Assembly: GCF_019392245.1 (NCBI RefSeq)
Contig: NZ_JAHXRL010000001.1
Location: forward strand, 1 to 64,000
DNA: 64,000 bases
Direction: 5' to 3'
DNA from: Sulfitobacter sp. CW3
GTDB taxonomy: Bacteria; Pseudomonadota; Alphaproteobacteria; Rhodobacterales; Rhodobacteraceae
Shown: positions 1 to 9,127 of the stretch, piece after piece
Numbering within the stretch: position 1 is the stretch's first letter
Layout of the letters: every line of letters starts with the position of its first letter
Notes under the pieces: generated by a model
Databases searched by the model: none
Told to the model about the DNA's origin: nothing
Seen by the model: the letters and a program-made list of their open reading frames with translations, nothing else
Position numbers and translations under genes: made by a program

Positions 1-1270
1 GACCCCGTCAGGGTTGCCGTCGCATTGGTTAACGTCAGATCGCCAACAGCGAAATCGGTGCTGGCCTCGGACAGGGTGATCACCGCCGTTTTGGTACCGT
101 TTGCAGCACCGGTGAACGCCCCGATGCTGACCGTCGGCGCGGTGCTGTCATAGCCGATGGTCACCTCGTTCGAGACAGCATTGGCATTGCCCGCCCCATC
201 CGTGAAGGTGCCTGCGGCGACCGACAGCTTGACCTCGCCATCCGATGACGGCGTCAGTACGGCGGTGTAGCTGGTGCCGGAACCGCTGAGGGTGGCGGTC
301 GCATTGGTTAACGTCAGATCGCCAACGACGAAATCGGTACTCGCCTCGGACAGGGTGATGACCGCCGTCTGATTGCCATTCGCAGAACCGGTAAAGGCCG
401 CGATCGTTACCGTCGGGGCCGTACTGTCATAGGTGCTGCTCACCTCGTTTGAGGCCGAATTGTCATAGCCCGCTGCATCGGTAAAGGTGTTCGCAGCGAC
501 CGACAGCTTGACCTCACCATCCGACGACGGGGTCAGCACGGCAGTGTAACTGGCACCGGACCCGCTGAGCGTCGCCGTCGCATTGGTTAACGTCAGATCG
601 CCAACGGCGAAATTGCTGCTGACCTCGGACAGGGTGATCACTGCGGTCTTGTTGCCGTTCGCCGCACCCGTAAACGCCGCGATGCTGACCGTTGGCGCGG
701 TGGTGTCATAGGTGGTCGTCACCTCGTTCGAGACCGTGTTGCCGTTGCCCACCGCATCGGTAAAGGTACCAGCACCCACGGACAGCTTGACCTCGCCATC
801 CGACGACGGCGTTAGCACGGCGGTATAGCTGGTACCGGAACCCGTCAGGGTCGCGGTGGCGTTGGTTAACGTCAGATCGCCAACGGCGAAATTGCTGCTG
901 GCCTCGGACAGGGTGATCACTGCCGTTTTGTTGCTATTCACAGCCCCCGTGAAGGCCCCGATGCTGACCGTCGGCGCGGTGGTGTCACCGTCAAATTCCA
1001 CTTCATTTGAGGGGACCCAAATTTCAAGCCCTTCACTGTCAGTAAAGGCCCCCTTTGGGACTGACAGTTTGACCGACCCAACCGCGGTCTGGGTCAGCAC
1101 AATGGTGTAACTGCTGCCCGATCCGCTGAGCGTCGCGGTGGCGTTCGTCAGGGTCAGATCACCGACGGTGAAATCCGTGCTGTTTTCTGACAAGGTGGCG
1201 ATCACGGTGTATTTTCCGCTGGCGTCTGGCCCGCTGGGGCTGCCGAGCGTTACCGTTGGTGCCGTATTGA
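1..1270 (-). repeat. Tandem 279-bp Ig-like module repeats
   Basis: The marker ACGTCAGATC recurs at 32, 311, 590 and 869, a spacing of exactly 279 bp (93 codons). A related copy lies about 282 bp further on, near 1150. Neighbouring copies are close to identical at DNA level and the last one (N-terminal in the protein) is more diverged. The pattern indicates recent in-frame duplication or gene conversion within the coding region, and the array continues beyond position 1. Confidence 0.9.
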
Positions 1271-1778
1271 CAAGGGTTTGGTTAACCGCAACGGTCGTTG
1301 CCGTTGCCCCCCCGTCCCCCGTGATTTCGGCGAGGTAAGCGTAGCGGTTGCCGTCGGTGGCATCGCCGCCGGGGAGCTGGGTCGCTTGAAATGAAAGTTG
1401 CATGAGGCTCTGGGCGGAATAGCCCCCTGCGGCACCTTGCTGAACAAGGTTGGTGACATCAGCAAGACTGCAGTGGGTTTCTAGATTCGCAGCAGATACT
1501 GGCGGAAAAACGGTGGATATACCTCCATTAAAATAACTGGCCCCCCCTGCCGCTTGGAGTTGCGCAGAACCACTATTCAAAGGGCTAACGCGTACAGACG
1601 CCAAACCCCCACCGGTATTGTCGACGAAGGCCAACAACTCGCATTTGGTATTCAGGGTTAAACGATCGGTGAGACGCGTTGGTGCATCAAAGGCCGCTGC
1701 GGATGATGTGAGGGCAAGCAGGGTAGCGCAGATAAGGGCAAAATACCCAAGACAGGCATTGAGATGTTTCATATTCAT
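1..1778 (-). CDS. Secreted Ig-like repeat protein, 5' part only (runs off left edge)
   Basis: The reverse strand is open from an ATG at 1778 (second ATG at 1772) to the window edge, about 592 codons. The N-terminus is a typical signal peptide: Lys near the start, a hydrophobic stretch and an SSAAA-type cleavage region near residue 30. Residues of about 30-165 form a non-repetitive head with a few Cys. From about residue 170 the protein is built of tandem bacterial Ig-like modules of about 93 residues, with recurring blocks such as GDLTLTNATATL, SYTAVLTPSSDGEVKLSV and the linker TAPTVSI. Such modules are typical of large surface or secreted adhesins. No C-terminal anchor or secretion domain is visible because the gene continues outside the window. 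The first module is divergent and the later ones nearly identical. Which Met is used is uncertain because the Shine-Dalgarno signal is weak. Confidence 0.85.
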   Translation of the reverse strand, partial: MNMKHLNACLGYFALICATLLALTSSAAAFDAPTRLTDRLTLNTKCELLAFVDNTGGGLASVRVSPLNSGSAQLQAAGGASYFNGGISTVFPPVSAANLETHCSLADVTNLVQQGAAGGYSAQSLMQLSFQATQLPGGDATDGNRYAYLAEITGDGGATATTVAVNQTLVNTAPTVTLGSPSGPDASGKYTVIATLSENSTDFTVGDLTLTNATATLSGSGSSYTIVLTQTAVGSVKLSVPKGAFTDSEGLEIWVPSNEVEFDGDTTAPTVSIGAFTGAVNSNKTAVITLSEASSNFAVGDLTLTNATATLTGSGTSYTAVLTPSSDGEVKLSVGAGTFTDAVGNGNTVSNEVTTTYDTTAPTVSIAAFTGAANGNKTAVITLSEVSSNFAVGDLTLTNATATLSGSGASYTAVLTPSSDGEVKLSVAANTFTDAAGYDNSASNEVSSTYDSTAPTVTIAAFTGSANGNQTAVITLSEASTDFVVGDLTLTNATATLSGSGTSYTAVLTPSSDGEVKLSVAAGTFTDGAGNANAVSNEVTIGYDSTAPTVSIGAFTGAANGTKTAVITLSEASTDFAVGDLTLTNATATLTG

Positions 1779-2709
1779 TTTGTCCAAGTTCTTTACAGCA
1801 TTCGAAATACGACCCCCAGTCAGGGGTGCCGCAGATTTCGACCGTGTTGCCCGGACTCCGATACCAGAAATAATGGCAGGAGCATTTTAGTGACGTCGGT
1901 CTGATCGCCACAGGTCTTCAAGCGAGGCGACAAAAAGCACACTTTCCCCCCGCTGTAAATGTATTGTTCATTTACCTGTACTTACGTGCTGCGCGATGTG
2001 GCAGGCGCAACGTATTTCTCTCGACCTGACAAGATGTTCGTGGTGGTCCCATGGGACCGGCTTTTCATTGGCGAAGTACGCGTAAAGCGCGCATGCGCCA
2101 ATGTCTGCGGCATAACGAACAGCGCCCGCAGCCAACCTTTGCTGGCTGATGCGATGCTGTGGTGCTGTTTCACCGGCCGAGCCGTGCGTGCATCACGCCG
2201 TATCCTTGTTTCTGTATCTCCGGCAGACAAGGGGCGGTTCAGAACTACCGCCACACCTTCACCGTACGACACTCCACGCGCGTATTATTCCGTGGGCTGC
2301 GATGGTCTGCGCGGTGTTGCCACGATTGCTTTACCCCTTCGCTGGCCAGATCCATCGTCTTCTTTCCGAAGCGGTCGTTCACTTGGTCTATCGCGGCCAT
2401 CAAGGCGCGGGATTTCGGGCGCAGTTGTTCTAGCAAAGCGGCTTTGTGGGGCGTGGTCGTTACACTATCGTATCGGAGTTGCCCTTGGAAAACGCGCGCC
2501 GCTCGAAAAACGGGCTGGATGTCTTAATCGACAATGCGGGCAACACCAATGTCTGCTTCGACGGGTCGCACCGCAGGAATTTAAAGTAGTCGGAAGGGCC
2601 TGCTAAGGGCCGGAAGCGTACCTAATAAAAGCGGCTCTTCAAGTATCAGCCGTTTGCCAAGCACCTGACGCGAAGCCGCACTCCTCCCGAGTACTGCACT
2701 GTAGCGCTT
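1779..2709. other. Gene-poor interval
   Basis: No convincing intact gene is seen here. Open frames on both strands, including one of about 215 codons on the plus strand, have no recognisable domain and an amino-acid make-up typical of chance reading. The one recognisable piece is a umuC C-terminal remnant on the minus strand (2245-2436). The interval separates the Ig-repeat gene from lrgB and looks like the scar of past gene loss or insertion. Confidence 0.6.
2245..2436 (-). pseudogene. umuC: Remnant of umuC 3' end (DUF4113-like)
   Basis: About 63 codons on the minus strand end with a stop and read LMAAIDQVNDRFGKKTMDLA, then W, then RSPRNNTR. This matches the C-terminal DUF4113 tail of UmuC/DNA polymerase V catalytic subunits, where the pattern is N-x-RFG-x-x-T, a Trp, then RSP-x-(Y/N)TT and a short tail. 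The polymerase domains that should precede it are absent: the upstream reading frame gives no Y-family motifs. Nothing in the surrounding kilobase restores the gene, so it is a decayed fragment. UmuC genes are often carried on plasmids and mobile islands, so this may mark an old insertion. The family assignment is from memory of the motif and not from a search. Confidence 0.6.
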
Positions 2710-3426
2710 TCAAACCAGCCAGCGGACCAGCAGCGGTACGATCAGGCTTGTCAGAAGAGCGTTTAGTGCCATGGCGATGCCGGCATAGGCCCCGGCCACA
2801 GGGTTTACCTGAAACGCGCGGGCCGTCCCAATGCCATGCGCAGCGACACCGACGGCAAAGCCGCGCGCGCGCCAGTCGGTGATCCGCAGCACATTCATCA
2901 AAGGCGTTACCGTCACTGCCCCGATGATCCCCGTCAAAATCACCAGAACAGCTGTCAGCGCCGGAATACCTCCAATTGCTTCAGAGATGCCAAGAGCCAC
3001 CGGCGCGGTCGTGGATTTGGGGGCCAAAGAGAGCAGGACTTCCATCGGCAGACCAAAGGCGCGCGCCAGCAGAATGGCCGAGCCTGCCGCGACGATCGAG
3101 CCTGCAAGCAAGGCGAGCGCGATCGGAGCGACCGAGGTCCGGATTGTGTCCCGATGATCCCAAAGCGGTAACGCCAAGGCCACCGTCGCGGGGCCGAGCA
3201 GGAAGTGAATGAATTGGGCCCCCTCGAAATAGGTGGCGTAGGTCGTCCGTGTGAGCCAGAGCACCGGCGCAATCAGAAGGACCGAAACCAGTACAGGATT
3301 GGCCCAGGGCGGATTGCCCAAATGCCGCGCCATCCCATCTGCAACCAGATAGGCGAGGATCGTTGTGGTGAGCCAAATCAGCGGTGTGGTCGCGAGATAG
3401 CTCCAGAGGGTTGCGACGTCTGTCAT
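2710..3426 (-). CDS. lrgB: LrgB family membrane protein
   Basis: This 238-residue, very hydrophobic protein has about six to eight membrane segments. It carries the LrgB/CidB signature around LAPKSTTAPVALGISE and a Gly-rich C-terminal portion with VAAHGIGTARAF. LrgB works with the holin-like LrgA in the inner membrane; the pair modulates murein hydrolase export or, in other bacteria, by-product metabolite transport. The start overlaps the lrgA stop by four bases (ATGA), so the two are translationally coupled. Length is normal for the family. The physiological role in Alphaproteobacteria is not firmly known. Confidence 0.9.
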   Translation of the reverse strand: MTDVATLWSYLATTPLIWLTTTILAYLVADGMARHLGNPPWANPVLVSVLLIAPVLWLTRTTYATYFEGAQFIHFLLGPATVALALPLWDHRDTIRTSVAPIALALLAGSIVAAGSAILLARAFGLPMEVLLSLAPKSTTAPVALGISEAIGGIPALTAVLVILTGIIGAVTVTPLMNVLRITDWRARGFAVGVAAHGIGTARAFQVNPVAGAYAGIAMALNALLTSLIVPLLVRWLV

Positions 3427-3776
3427 GAGGCCCAGCGTTCGGTTGCGTGCCGAACGCCAATAAACGTTCCAACAGCCGCCAACATGGACAGCACGGTCGA
3501 AATTGTCAGGATAGCCAGCAGTGTAATGCCGTCTTCCGACAAAACCTCGAAGTTGCCAATCACACCGACACCCGCAGGCACGAACAGGAACGACAGGTTC
3601 GCCAAGATGACCGTGGTGGTCGGCCTAAGCCGGTCGGCGAGTGTGGGTATCACGCCGAGCATCAGCACCAGCAGGGACAGACCCAGAACCGGGCCGGGTA
3701 TTGCGAGGCCAAAACCCCGCACAGTTATTTCGCCCAGCAACTGGCAGCCCAAGAGAAGTCCGAGTGTCTGGAGCAT
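3423..3776 (-). CDS. lrgA: LrgA/CidA family holin-like protein
   Basis: This 117-residue protein has four predicted membrane segments and the family pattern near the N-terminus (LLGCQLLGE, then PGPVLGL). It fits the CidA/LrgA family of small membrane proteins that oligomerise in the inner membrane. It is the first gene of a two-gene unit with lrgB, overlapping it by four bases. The upstream 376 bases hold no gene and should contain the promoter; no LytTR-type regulator is present nearby. Confidence 0.88.
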   Translation of the reverse strand: MLQTLGLLLGCQLLGEITVRGFGLAIPGPVLGLSLLVLMLGVIPTLADRLRPTTTVILANLSFLFVPAGVGVIGNFEVLSEDGITLLAILTISTVLSMLAAVGTFIGVRHATERWAS

Positions 3777-4152
3777 AGGTTTTCTCGCCTCACGTGATAA
3801 TCTAGCTCATTCTGACGCCAAACCCTTTTCAGAACCAATAGAAAAGTTGTGCTGCTAAGGCAGAACAAGAGTGATGCGCCTGTGCGCAAGTTGTCCGGGA
3901 CCGTCAGGTCACCGTTGGCAGTGGCCTCAATCTATGCCGCTGATATTCAGTCTGAATGACGGCTATGGGGATGCAGTTTAATCGCATCGCTATATCTGCC
4001 AGATGGCCGGAATAGGCCGTCTCGACACATATATCCATGTCCGGTTTTCGCGGTCTGTTCCACAAACCTTCGATTTCGGACGATCCTAGTTGGCGGCACA
4101 TGCAGTTATATATTCTGCATGGGAAATCGCAGCTTCTGCGTCCAACCGTTTG
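3777..4152. other. Intergenic region between lrgA and rlmF
   Basis: Neither strand carries a frame with recognisable similarity. A 65-codon minus-strand frame near 3904-4101 has no family features and is left out. The DNA becomes visibly AT-richer towards rlmF. The promoter of lrgAB should lie near its left end; I see no clear consensus element. Confidence 0.5.
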
Positions 4153-5088
4153 CTATCCGTTGTGTTTGTTAGCGCCCTTCAGAAACAAAGAACGCTGGCT
4201 TTTTTTGATGTAAGTCCAAGCAATAAAACGACTTGTTTTCTGCCCTTGTGCCATTTCGACTACTTTATAATCCGCAACTTTAGCTTTTCGTAAAATTCTA
4301 TGGAGCGGATTTAGGTTGTCTTTTTTCGATACCAAAGAGCTGAACCACAGGCATTGGTCCGCGAACTCTGTGCTCTGTTCGACCATGCGGGCGATAAACT
4401 TTATCTCGCCACCCGGACACCAAAGTTCAGCGTTCTGACCGCCAAAATTAAGCTTTTTGGACTGCCCCTTGCCAAGGTTGCTCCACTTGCGCTGGGTGCC
4501 TTTAGTCGCTTTTTCGACAGAGGCATGGAAAGGCGGGTTGCACAGGGTGACGTGAAACGCATCGTGGGGTTCGATCGCGCCTCGAAAGATATTCTCGCGT
4601 ATGTTTTGTTGTCTGAGGGTGATGTCCAGCTTGTTGAACTGGCAAATCTGCTGGGCCGATTTGATAGCGGCGGGATCGATGTCGGTACCAGTAAAGTGCC
4701 AGCCGTATTCACTTTGGCCAGTGAGCGGATACACCAAGCTCGCACCGGTGCCGATGTCCAACGCTTTGATGTTAGGCCCACGCGGAATTTCTTGGTCGTT
4801 GCTGCAGGCAAGCAAGTCCGCCAGATAATGGATGTAATCGACGCGACCGGGAATTGGCGGGCATAGATAATTGGCAGGGATGTCCCAAAAATCGATACCG
4901 TAGTGTGTCTTTAGCAGCGCCCGATTAAGCATACGGACCGCCCCCACGTCTTGAAAATCAATCGTGGTCTGGCCAGCAGGGTTGCTGATCGTAAACGCCT
5001 CAAGTTCAGGTGAGTCTGCCACCAAACGTACAAAGTCGTAACCATCCCGGTGCTGATTACGGGGGTGCAGCATATTTTTGGTGGCCAT
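4153..5088 (-). CDS. rlmF: 23S rRNA (adenine(1618)-N6)-methyltransferase RlmF
   Basis: The product resembles RlmF/YbiN throughout: LHPRN near the N-terminus, then WDIP and LCPPIPGRVDYIHYLADLLA, the SAM-binding stretch LDIGTGASLVYPL, the catalytic NPPF motif (TLCNPPFH), ELWCPGGE and a C-terminal MAQGQKTSRFIAWTY. RlmF methylates A1618 of 23S rRNA using S-adenosylmethionine. I place the start at the ATG at 5088 (MATKNMLHPRN), preceded by GAAGG at good spacing, giving 311 residues; a longer frame begins at 5154. The coding sequence is noticeably AT-richer than its neighbours, and the family is best known from Gammaproteobacteria, so horizontal acquisition is plausible. Confidence 0.9.
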   Translation of the reverse strand: MATKNMLHPRNQHRDGYDFVRLVADSPELEAFTISNPAGQTTIDFQDVGAVRMLNRALLKTHYGIDFWDIPANYLCPPIPGRVDYIHYLADLLACSNDQEIPRGPNIKALDIGTGASLVYPLTGQSEYGWHFTGTDIDPAAIKSAQQICQFNKLDITLRQQNIRENIFRGAIEPHDAFHVTLCNPPFHASVEKATKGTQRKWSNLGKGQSKKLNFGGQNAELWCPGGEIKFIARMVEQSTEFADQCLWFSSLVSKKDNLNPLHRILRKAKVADYKVVEMAQGQKTSRFIAWTYIKKSQRSLFLKGANKHNG

Positions 5089-5270
5089 TGGGAAGCCTTC
5101 ATTAAAGTTGGTGGAAGTCACTCGCCAGACCGCGCGTTGGTCATAAACCTTCATGCAGGAATAGTAAAATTAATAGGGTGTTGCACGGGGATGGCTTGGT
5201 TGCACAACCGGCCAAGTGCTGCCGATCATGCGCTAGGGCAATTGCGATGCCATGCGTCGAACGCTAATGA

Positions 5271-5927
5271 ATGGCCATGAAAACCCTTCTGTCATCAATC
5301 CTAATCAGCGTCGCCGCCACGTCGGTCGCCGCACATCCGCATGTGTTTATTGATACGGGGTTCGAACTGGTTGTCGACGACAAGGGCCAACTGACCCATG
5401 TACGCGTCATCTGGGAATACGATGATCTTTATTCGCTGTTAATCACCGAAGACATGTCGTTGGATCAAGACGGAGACGGCATTCTGACCAAAGCCGAAAT
5501 CACCCAGTTGACCGGCTTTGACATGAACTGGATCGACGGGTTCAATGGCGACCTTGTCATAGAAAACGCGAATACCAGCGTTTCACTTTCGCAACCCCAA
5601 GAGATCACAGCCAGCTTTGCTGACGGGCGTATCACCACCACTCACCTGCGTGCGCTTGATACCCCTGTTCCTGCGGGCGAAATTGCCGCAATCATGGCCT
5701 ATGATCCCACATATTATACCGCCTACGAGGTAACCCGCCCTGTGACCGTGGTCGGGGCTGGCGGTTGTGAGGTCCGCCTGCAAGCGCCCGAAGTGAGTTC
5801 GGGCTTGATGGCGTTGCAGCAAGAGCTGGCCACGCTTGACCCGCAGATGGACCCGCAAGACGCGGGGCTGCCCGAAATCGGGGCCCAGATGGCGACCAAG
5901 GTGACTGTCACATGCGCCGCGTCGTAA
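5271..5927 (+). CDS. DUF1007 family periplasmic protein
   Basis: This 218-residue protein has an N-terminal signal peptide followed by AHPHVFIDTGFEL, the His-rich start typical of DUF1007 proteins. It also has an acidic stretch (DQDGDGILTKAEI) resembling a calcium-binding EF-loop. Proteins of this family accompany NicO/RcnA-type nickel-cobalt transporters and are thought to assist metal handling in the periplasm. The gene overlaps the downstream NicO gene by 16 bases, so they form one unit. An alternative start is the ATG at 5277. A transition-metal role is inferred from the partner, and the metal is unknown. Confidence 0.82.
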   Translation: MAMKTLLSSILISVAATSVAAHPHVFIDTGFELVVDDKGQLTHVRVIWEYDDLYSLLITEDMSLDQDGDGILTKAEITQLTGFDMNWIDGFNGDLVIENANTSVSLSQPQEITASFADGRITTTHLRALDTPVPAGEIAAIMAYDPTYYTAYEVTRPVTVVGAGGCEVRLQAPEVSSGLMALQQELATLDPQMDPQDAGLPEIGAQMATKVTVTCAAS

Positions 5928-6793
5928 CGGTTATTGCAGTCTCTATCGTGCTCGGCCTTGCCGCGCTGTGGGTAACGGGGGGCTTCGATCAAATCGCGTA
6001 TTGGGCGGCGGGGCAGCAAAGGGAATTCCAGAACACAATTGCCAGCGCCTTGCGGGCGGTGCGCAGCGGGCAGGCGGGTGCCATCGCGACTTTGCTGGCA
6101 GCGTGCTTTGCTTACGGGGTTGTCCACGCGGCGGGGCCGGGTCACGGCAAGGTGCTGATCGGCGGTTATGGCATGGCGCAAGGTGTATCCATGGTGCGGC
6201 TGGCGATGATTGCTCTGGCATCGTCGCTTGGGCAGGCCGTGACGGCGGTGGCATTGGTCTATGGTGGATTAACCCTGCTGGGATGGGGCCGTGAAACCAT
6301 GGTGGGTATGACCGAGGCAATTATGGCACCCGTCAGCTATGGTGCGATTGCATTGGTGGGGCTTTGGCTGGTCTGGCGCGGCCTGCGTCATTTCAGGGCG
6401 GTGTCAAATCGGACCGATGACACGGTATGCGCGTCCTGCGGTCACGCGCACGGCCCCACGATTGCAGAGATCAAGAACGCGACGACCTGGCGCGAAACGC
6501 TTTTGCTGATCGGGTCGATCGCAGTGCGGCCATGTACGGGCGCATTGTTCGTTCTGATCATCACGTGGCAAATGGGGATTGCGGCACTTGGTATTTGCGG
6601 TGCATTCGCGATGGCATTTGGCACAGCAGTTATTACAGTCGCCGTTGGGATGGGCGCTGGCGCATTGCGAAATGGCGTTCTGGCAGGCGTAGCAAACTCC
6701 CCCCGCGCGATTGCGCTGTCCGCATTGGTAGAGATTACCGCTGGCGGATGCGTCGCACTCGTCGCTCTCGGCTTGCTCTTGCGCGCCATTTAA
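5912..6793 (+). CDS. NicO/RcnA family nickel-cobalt transporter
   Basis: This 293-residue integral membrane protein has about six segments. The family signature HAAGPGHGKVLIGGY is near residues 70-85, a cytosolic Cys/His-rich loop (CASCGHAHGP) is near residues 170-180, and RPCTGALF follows. NicO-family proteins move Ni2+ or Co2+ across the inner membrane. The gene overlaps the DUF1007 gene, a common pairing. A cobalamin riboswitch and bluB follow about 300 bases downstream, which makes a cobalt role attractive but unproven. Direction of transport cannot be told from sequence. Confidence 0.85.
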   Translation: MRRVVTVIAVSIVLGLAALWVTGGFDQIAYWAAGQQREFQNTIASALRAVRSGQAGAIATLLAACFAYGVVHAAGPGHGKVLIGGYGMAQGVSMVRLAMIALASSLGQAVTAVALVYGGLTLLGWGRETMVGMTEAIMAPVSYGAIALVGLWLVWRGLRHFRAVSNRTDDTVCASCGHAHGPTIAEIKNATTWRETLLLIGSIAVRPCTGALFVLIITWQMGIAALGICGAFAMAFGTAVITVAVGMGAGALRNGVLAGVANSPRAIALSALVEITAGGCVALVALGLLLRAI

Positions 6794-6856
6794 GTGGTTT
6801 TCGTATCGTTCGCAGGTCAATACGGCCCAGTGCAAGCAGGTCGAAGGGTGATATCT

Positions 6857-6894
6857 TGGTGTCCCTGATTGGCATCGAACCAGTAACCTTTCGT
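6857..6894 (-). pseudogene. tRNA 3'-end-like remnant
   Basis: Read on the minus strand, this segment gives a T-arm-like stretch (ACTGG, loop TTCGATG, CCAAT) followed by CAGGGACA and a terminal CCA. That is the layout of the last 35-40 nucleotides of a tRNA gene. No matching 5' acceptor strand (GTCCCTG) or D-arm is visible further along the minus strand, so this is not a complete tRNA. Such 3' fragments are left as attachment-site duplicates by integrating elements. One pair in the T-stem is a mismatch, so chance resemblance is possible. Confidence 0.3.
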
Positions 6895-7070
6895 TTGGGA
6901 GAAGATGGGCGCGAATACGGCGAGACCCAACGCATGACTGCTCCTGATAGATTGTGACTAAGTTTCTTTCCGGTGTTCAGCAGGGGCAGAGTGTCGCCGT
7001 ATTCGCGCGCGGATCGGGGGCCGCCTTAACGGGTCCCGCCGTTGAGAATAAATTCAGCCTTGTTCTCGAA

Positions 7071-7990
<920 letters not shown>

Positions 7991-8157
7991 GGCCACTTTT
8001 CGCAGGTCGTTTACAGATGAGTGCAGGGCAGCATTGGTCAATTTGGGCCCGCATCTGTCATTCGCAGCACAAACCACCGAGGGCCCGCTGAAAGCGGATG
8101 TAAGCTGCGATTGTAAAGATTTCCTGCGCGGAGAAAGATGCAGACGGTGATGTTAAG

Positions 8158-8190
8158 AGACAGCCGTTCCCTTCTTGGGCGGCTGTTTCT
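8158..8190 (+). terminator. Probable intrinsic terminator after bluB
   Basis: A stem ACAGCCG/CGGCTGT, extended inside by CCC/GGG across a small bulge with loop TTCTT, is followed by TTTCTTA. It lies 170 bases past the bluB stop. Confidence 0.6.
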
Positions 8191-8259
8191 TATGGTGACT
8201 AAAGACTAAGAAATAGGCCAAGTTTGTTGGGATTAAACGTATTTCGTAGGGGGGTCAAC

Positions 8260-9117
8260 TCATAGGGCGATCTTCAGCCCATCCGTGCCAATGATCAGCG
8301 GGCCATCCCAATGCCCTTCCACGGCGTTTTTCCAGTCGCTCTCGCCATAATTCGGATCATCCGATGGGATGAGGTGCGACAGCGCAAGGCGTTTGACGCC
8401 CGCACGGGTCGCCGTTTTTGCAGCATCATGGGCAAACGAATGTGATTGCAGCCAGTGTTCCATCAATTTTTCGCTGCCGTTTCCGACCCGAGCCATCAAT
8501 GCGGGCAGCGCGCTTTCGAGCATTGCCTCATGCACCAAGAGATCGGCATTCTTCGCGAAATCTTCCAGGCCTGCAAATGGCGCGGTGTCGCCCGAGCAAA
8601 CGACGTGGACATCGTCGGTTTTAAACGAGAGCGCAAAACAATCGACCAAAGGCGGGTGCTTGCTACGAATGGCCGAAACGGTCAGTTGATCGCGCTTTAG
8701 AACGACGCCTTCATCGAACTCGTGGAACGTCACAAGCGCGCTCAAATCGGGGCGGCCTTCGTCTTCGATCCGCAGCTCAATGTCTGCTTTCATTGAGGTC
8801 AGGAAGGCGCGCCAATAGGCATCAATGCCGGGCGGCCCGTAAACGTCGACCGGTGTTTTCAGCCCCGCTGTCCAAGCAGTATGTATCAGCGCTCCGAGTT
8901 CGAGATAATGATCGGAATGCAAATGCGTGATGAAAATCAGGGACAGGTTCTTTAATTCCATGCCTTGATCCACCAGCCCTTTGGTGACGCCCAGCCCGCA
9001 ATCCACAACGATCTGTTCGCCGCTCAGAACATAAAGGTTCGATGTCGGCATCGAAGATCCGGGGCGGATGGCAGGGCCGCCTTTCGTTCCTAGCAAGACC
9101 ACATAGTTGTCTGACAT
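8260..9117 (-). CDS. MBL-fold metal-dependent hydrolase (RNase Z/arylsulfatase-like)
   Basis: This 285-residue protein has the metallo-beta-lactamase motif HLHSDH (FITHLHSDHYLELG), a later SGDTAPF (metal-ligand Asp) and a C-terminal ALSHLIP (His ligand). The family includes RNase Z-like and AtsA-type arylsulfatase hydrolases, and the sequence does not tell which ester or lactone it cuts. I take the start at 9117 (MSDNYVV) with AAAGGA upstream, 10 bases after the aminotransferase stop; an upstream frame to 9141 would overlap that gene. It is the last gene of the unit IclR - aminotransferase - hydrolase, so it probably acts in the same catabolic route. Confidence 0.8.
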   Translation of the reverse strand: MSDNYVVLLGTKGGPAIRPGSSMPTSNLYVLSGEQIVVDCGLGVTKGLVDQGMELKNLSLIFITHLHSDHYLELGALIHTAWTAGLKTPVDVYGPPGIDAYWRAFLTSMKADIELRIEDEGRPDLSALVTFHEFDEGVVLKRDQLTVSAIRSKHPPLVDCFALSFKTDDVHVVCSGDTAPFAGLEDFAKNADLLVHEAMLESALPALMARVGNGSEKLMEHWLQSHSFAHDAAKTATRAGVKRLALSHLIPSDDPNYGESDWKNAVEGHWDGPLIIGTDGLKIAL

Positions 9118-9127
9118 TGTTTTTCCT

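Noticed and set aside
1..1270. Regular repeats considered as a CRISPR array
   Set aside because: The 279-bp period is coding, in frame and without spacers; these are protein modules.
2470..2590. Short plus-strand stretch reading LDVLIDNAGNT, like a short-chain dehydrogenase NNAG motif
   Set aside because: Only about a dozen residues match, with no Rossmann start or YxxxK; too little to support a gene remnant.
1959..2606. Plus-strand open frame of about 215 codons
   Set aside because: It is rich in Cys, Arg and Trp with no domain or start signal, and it covers the umuC remnant on the other strand; it reads as chance.
3904..4101. 65-codon minus-strand frame upstream of lrgA
   Set aside because: No family features, no ribosome site and no conserved composition.
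6427..6957. 176-codon plus-strand frame within and beyond the NicO gene
   Set aside because: It is a shadow frame; its GIEPVTFR ending comes from reading across the tRNA-like fragment.
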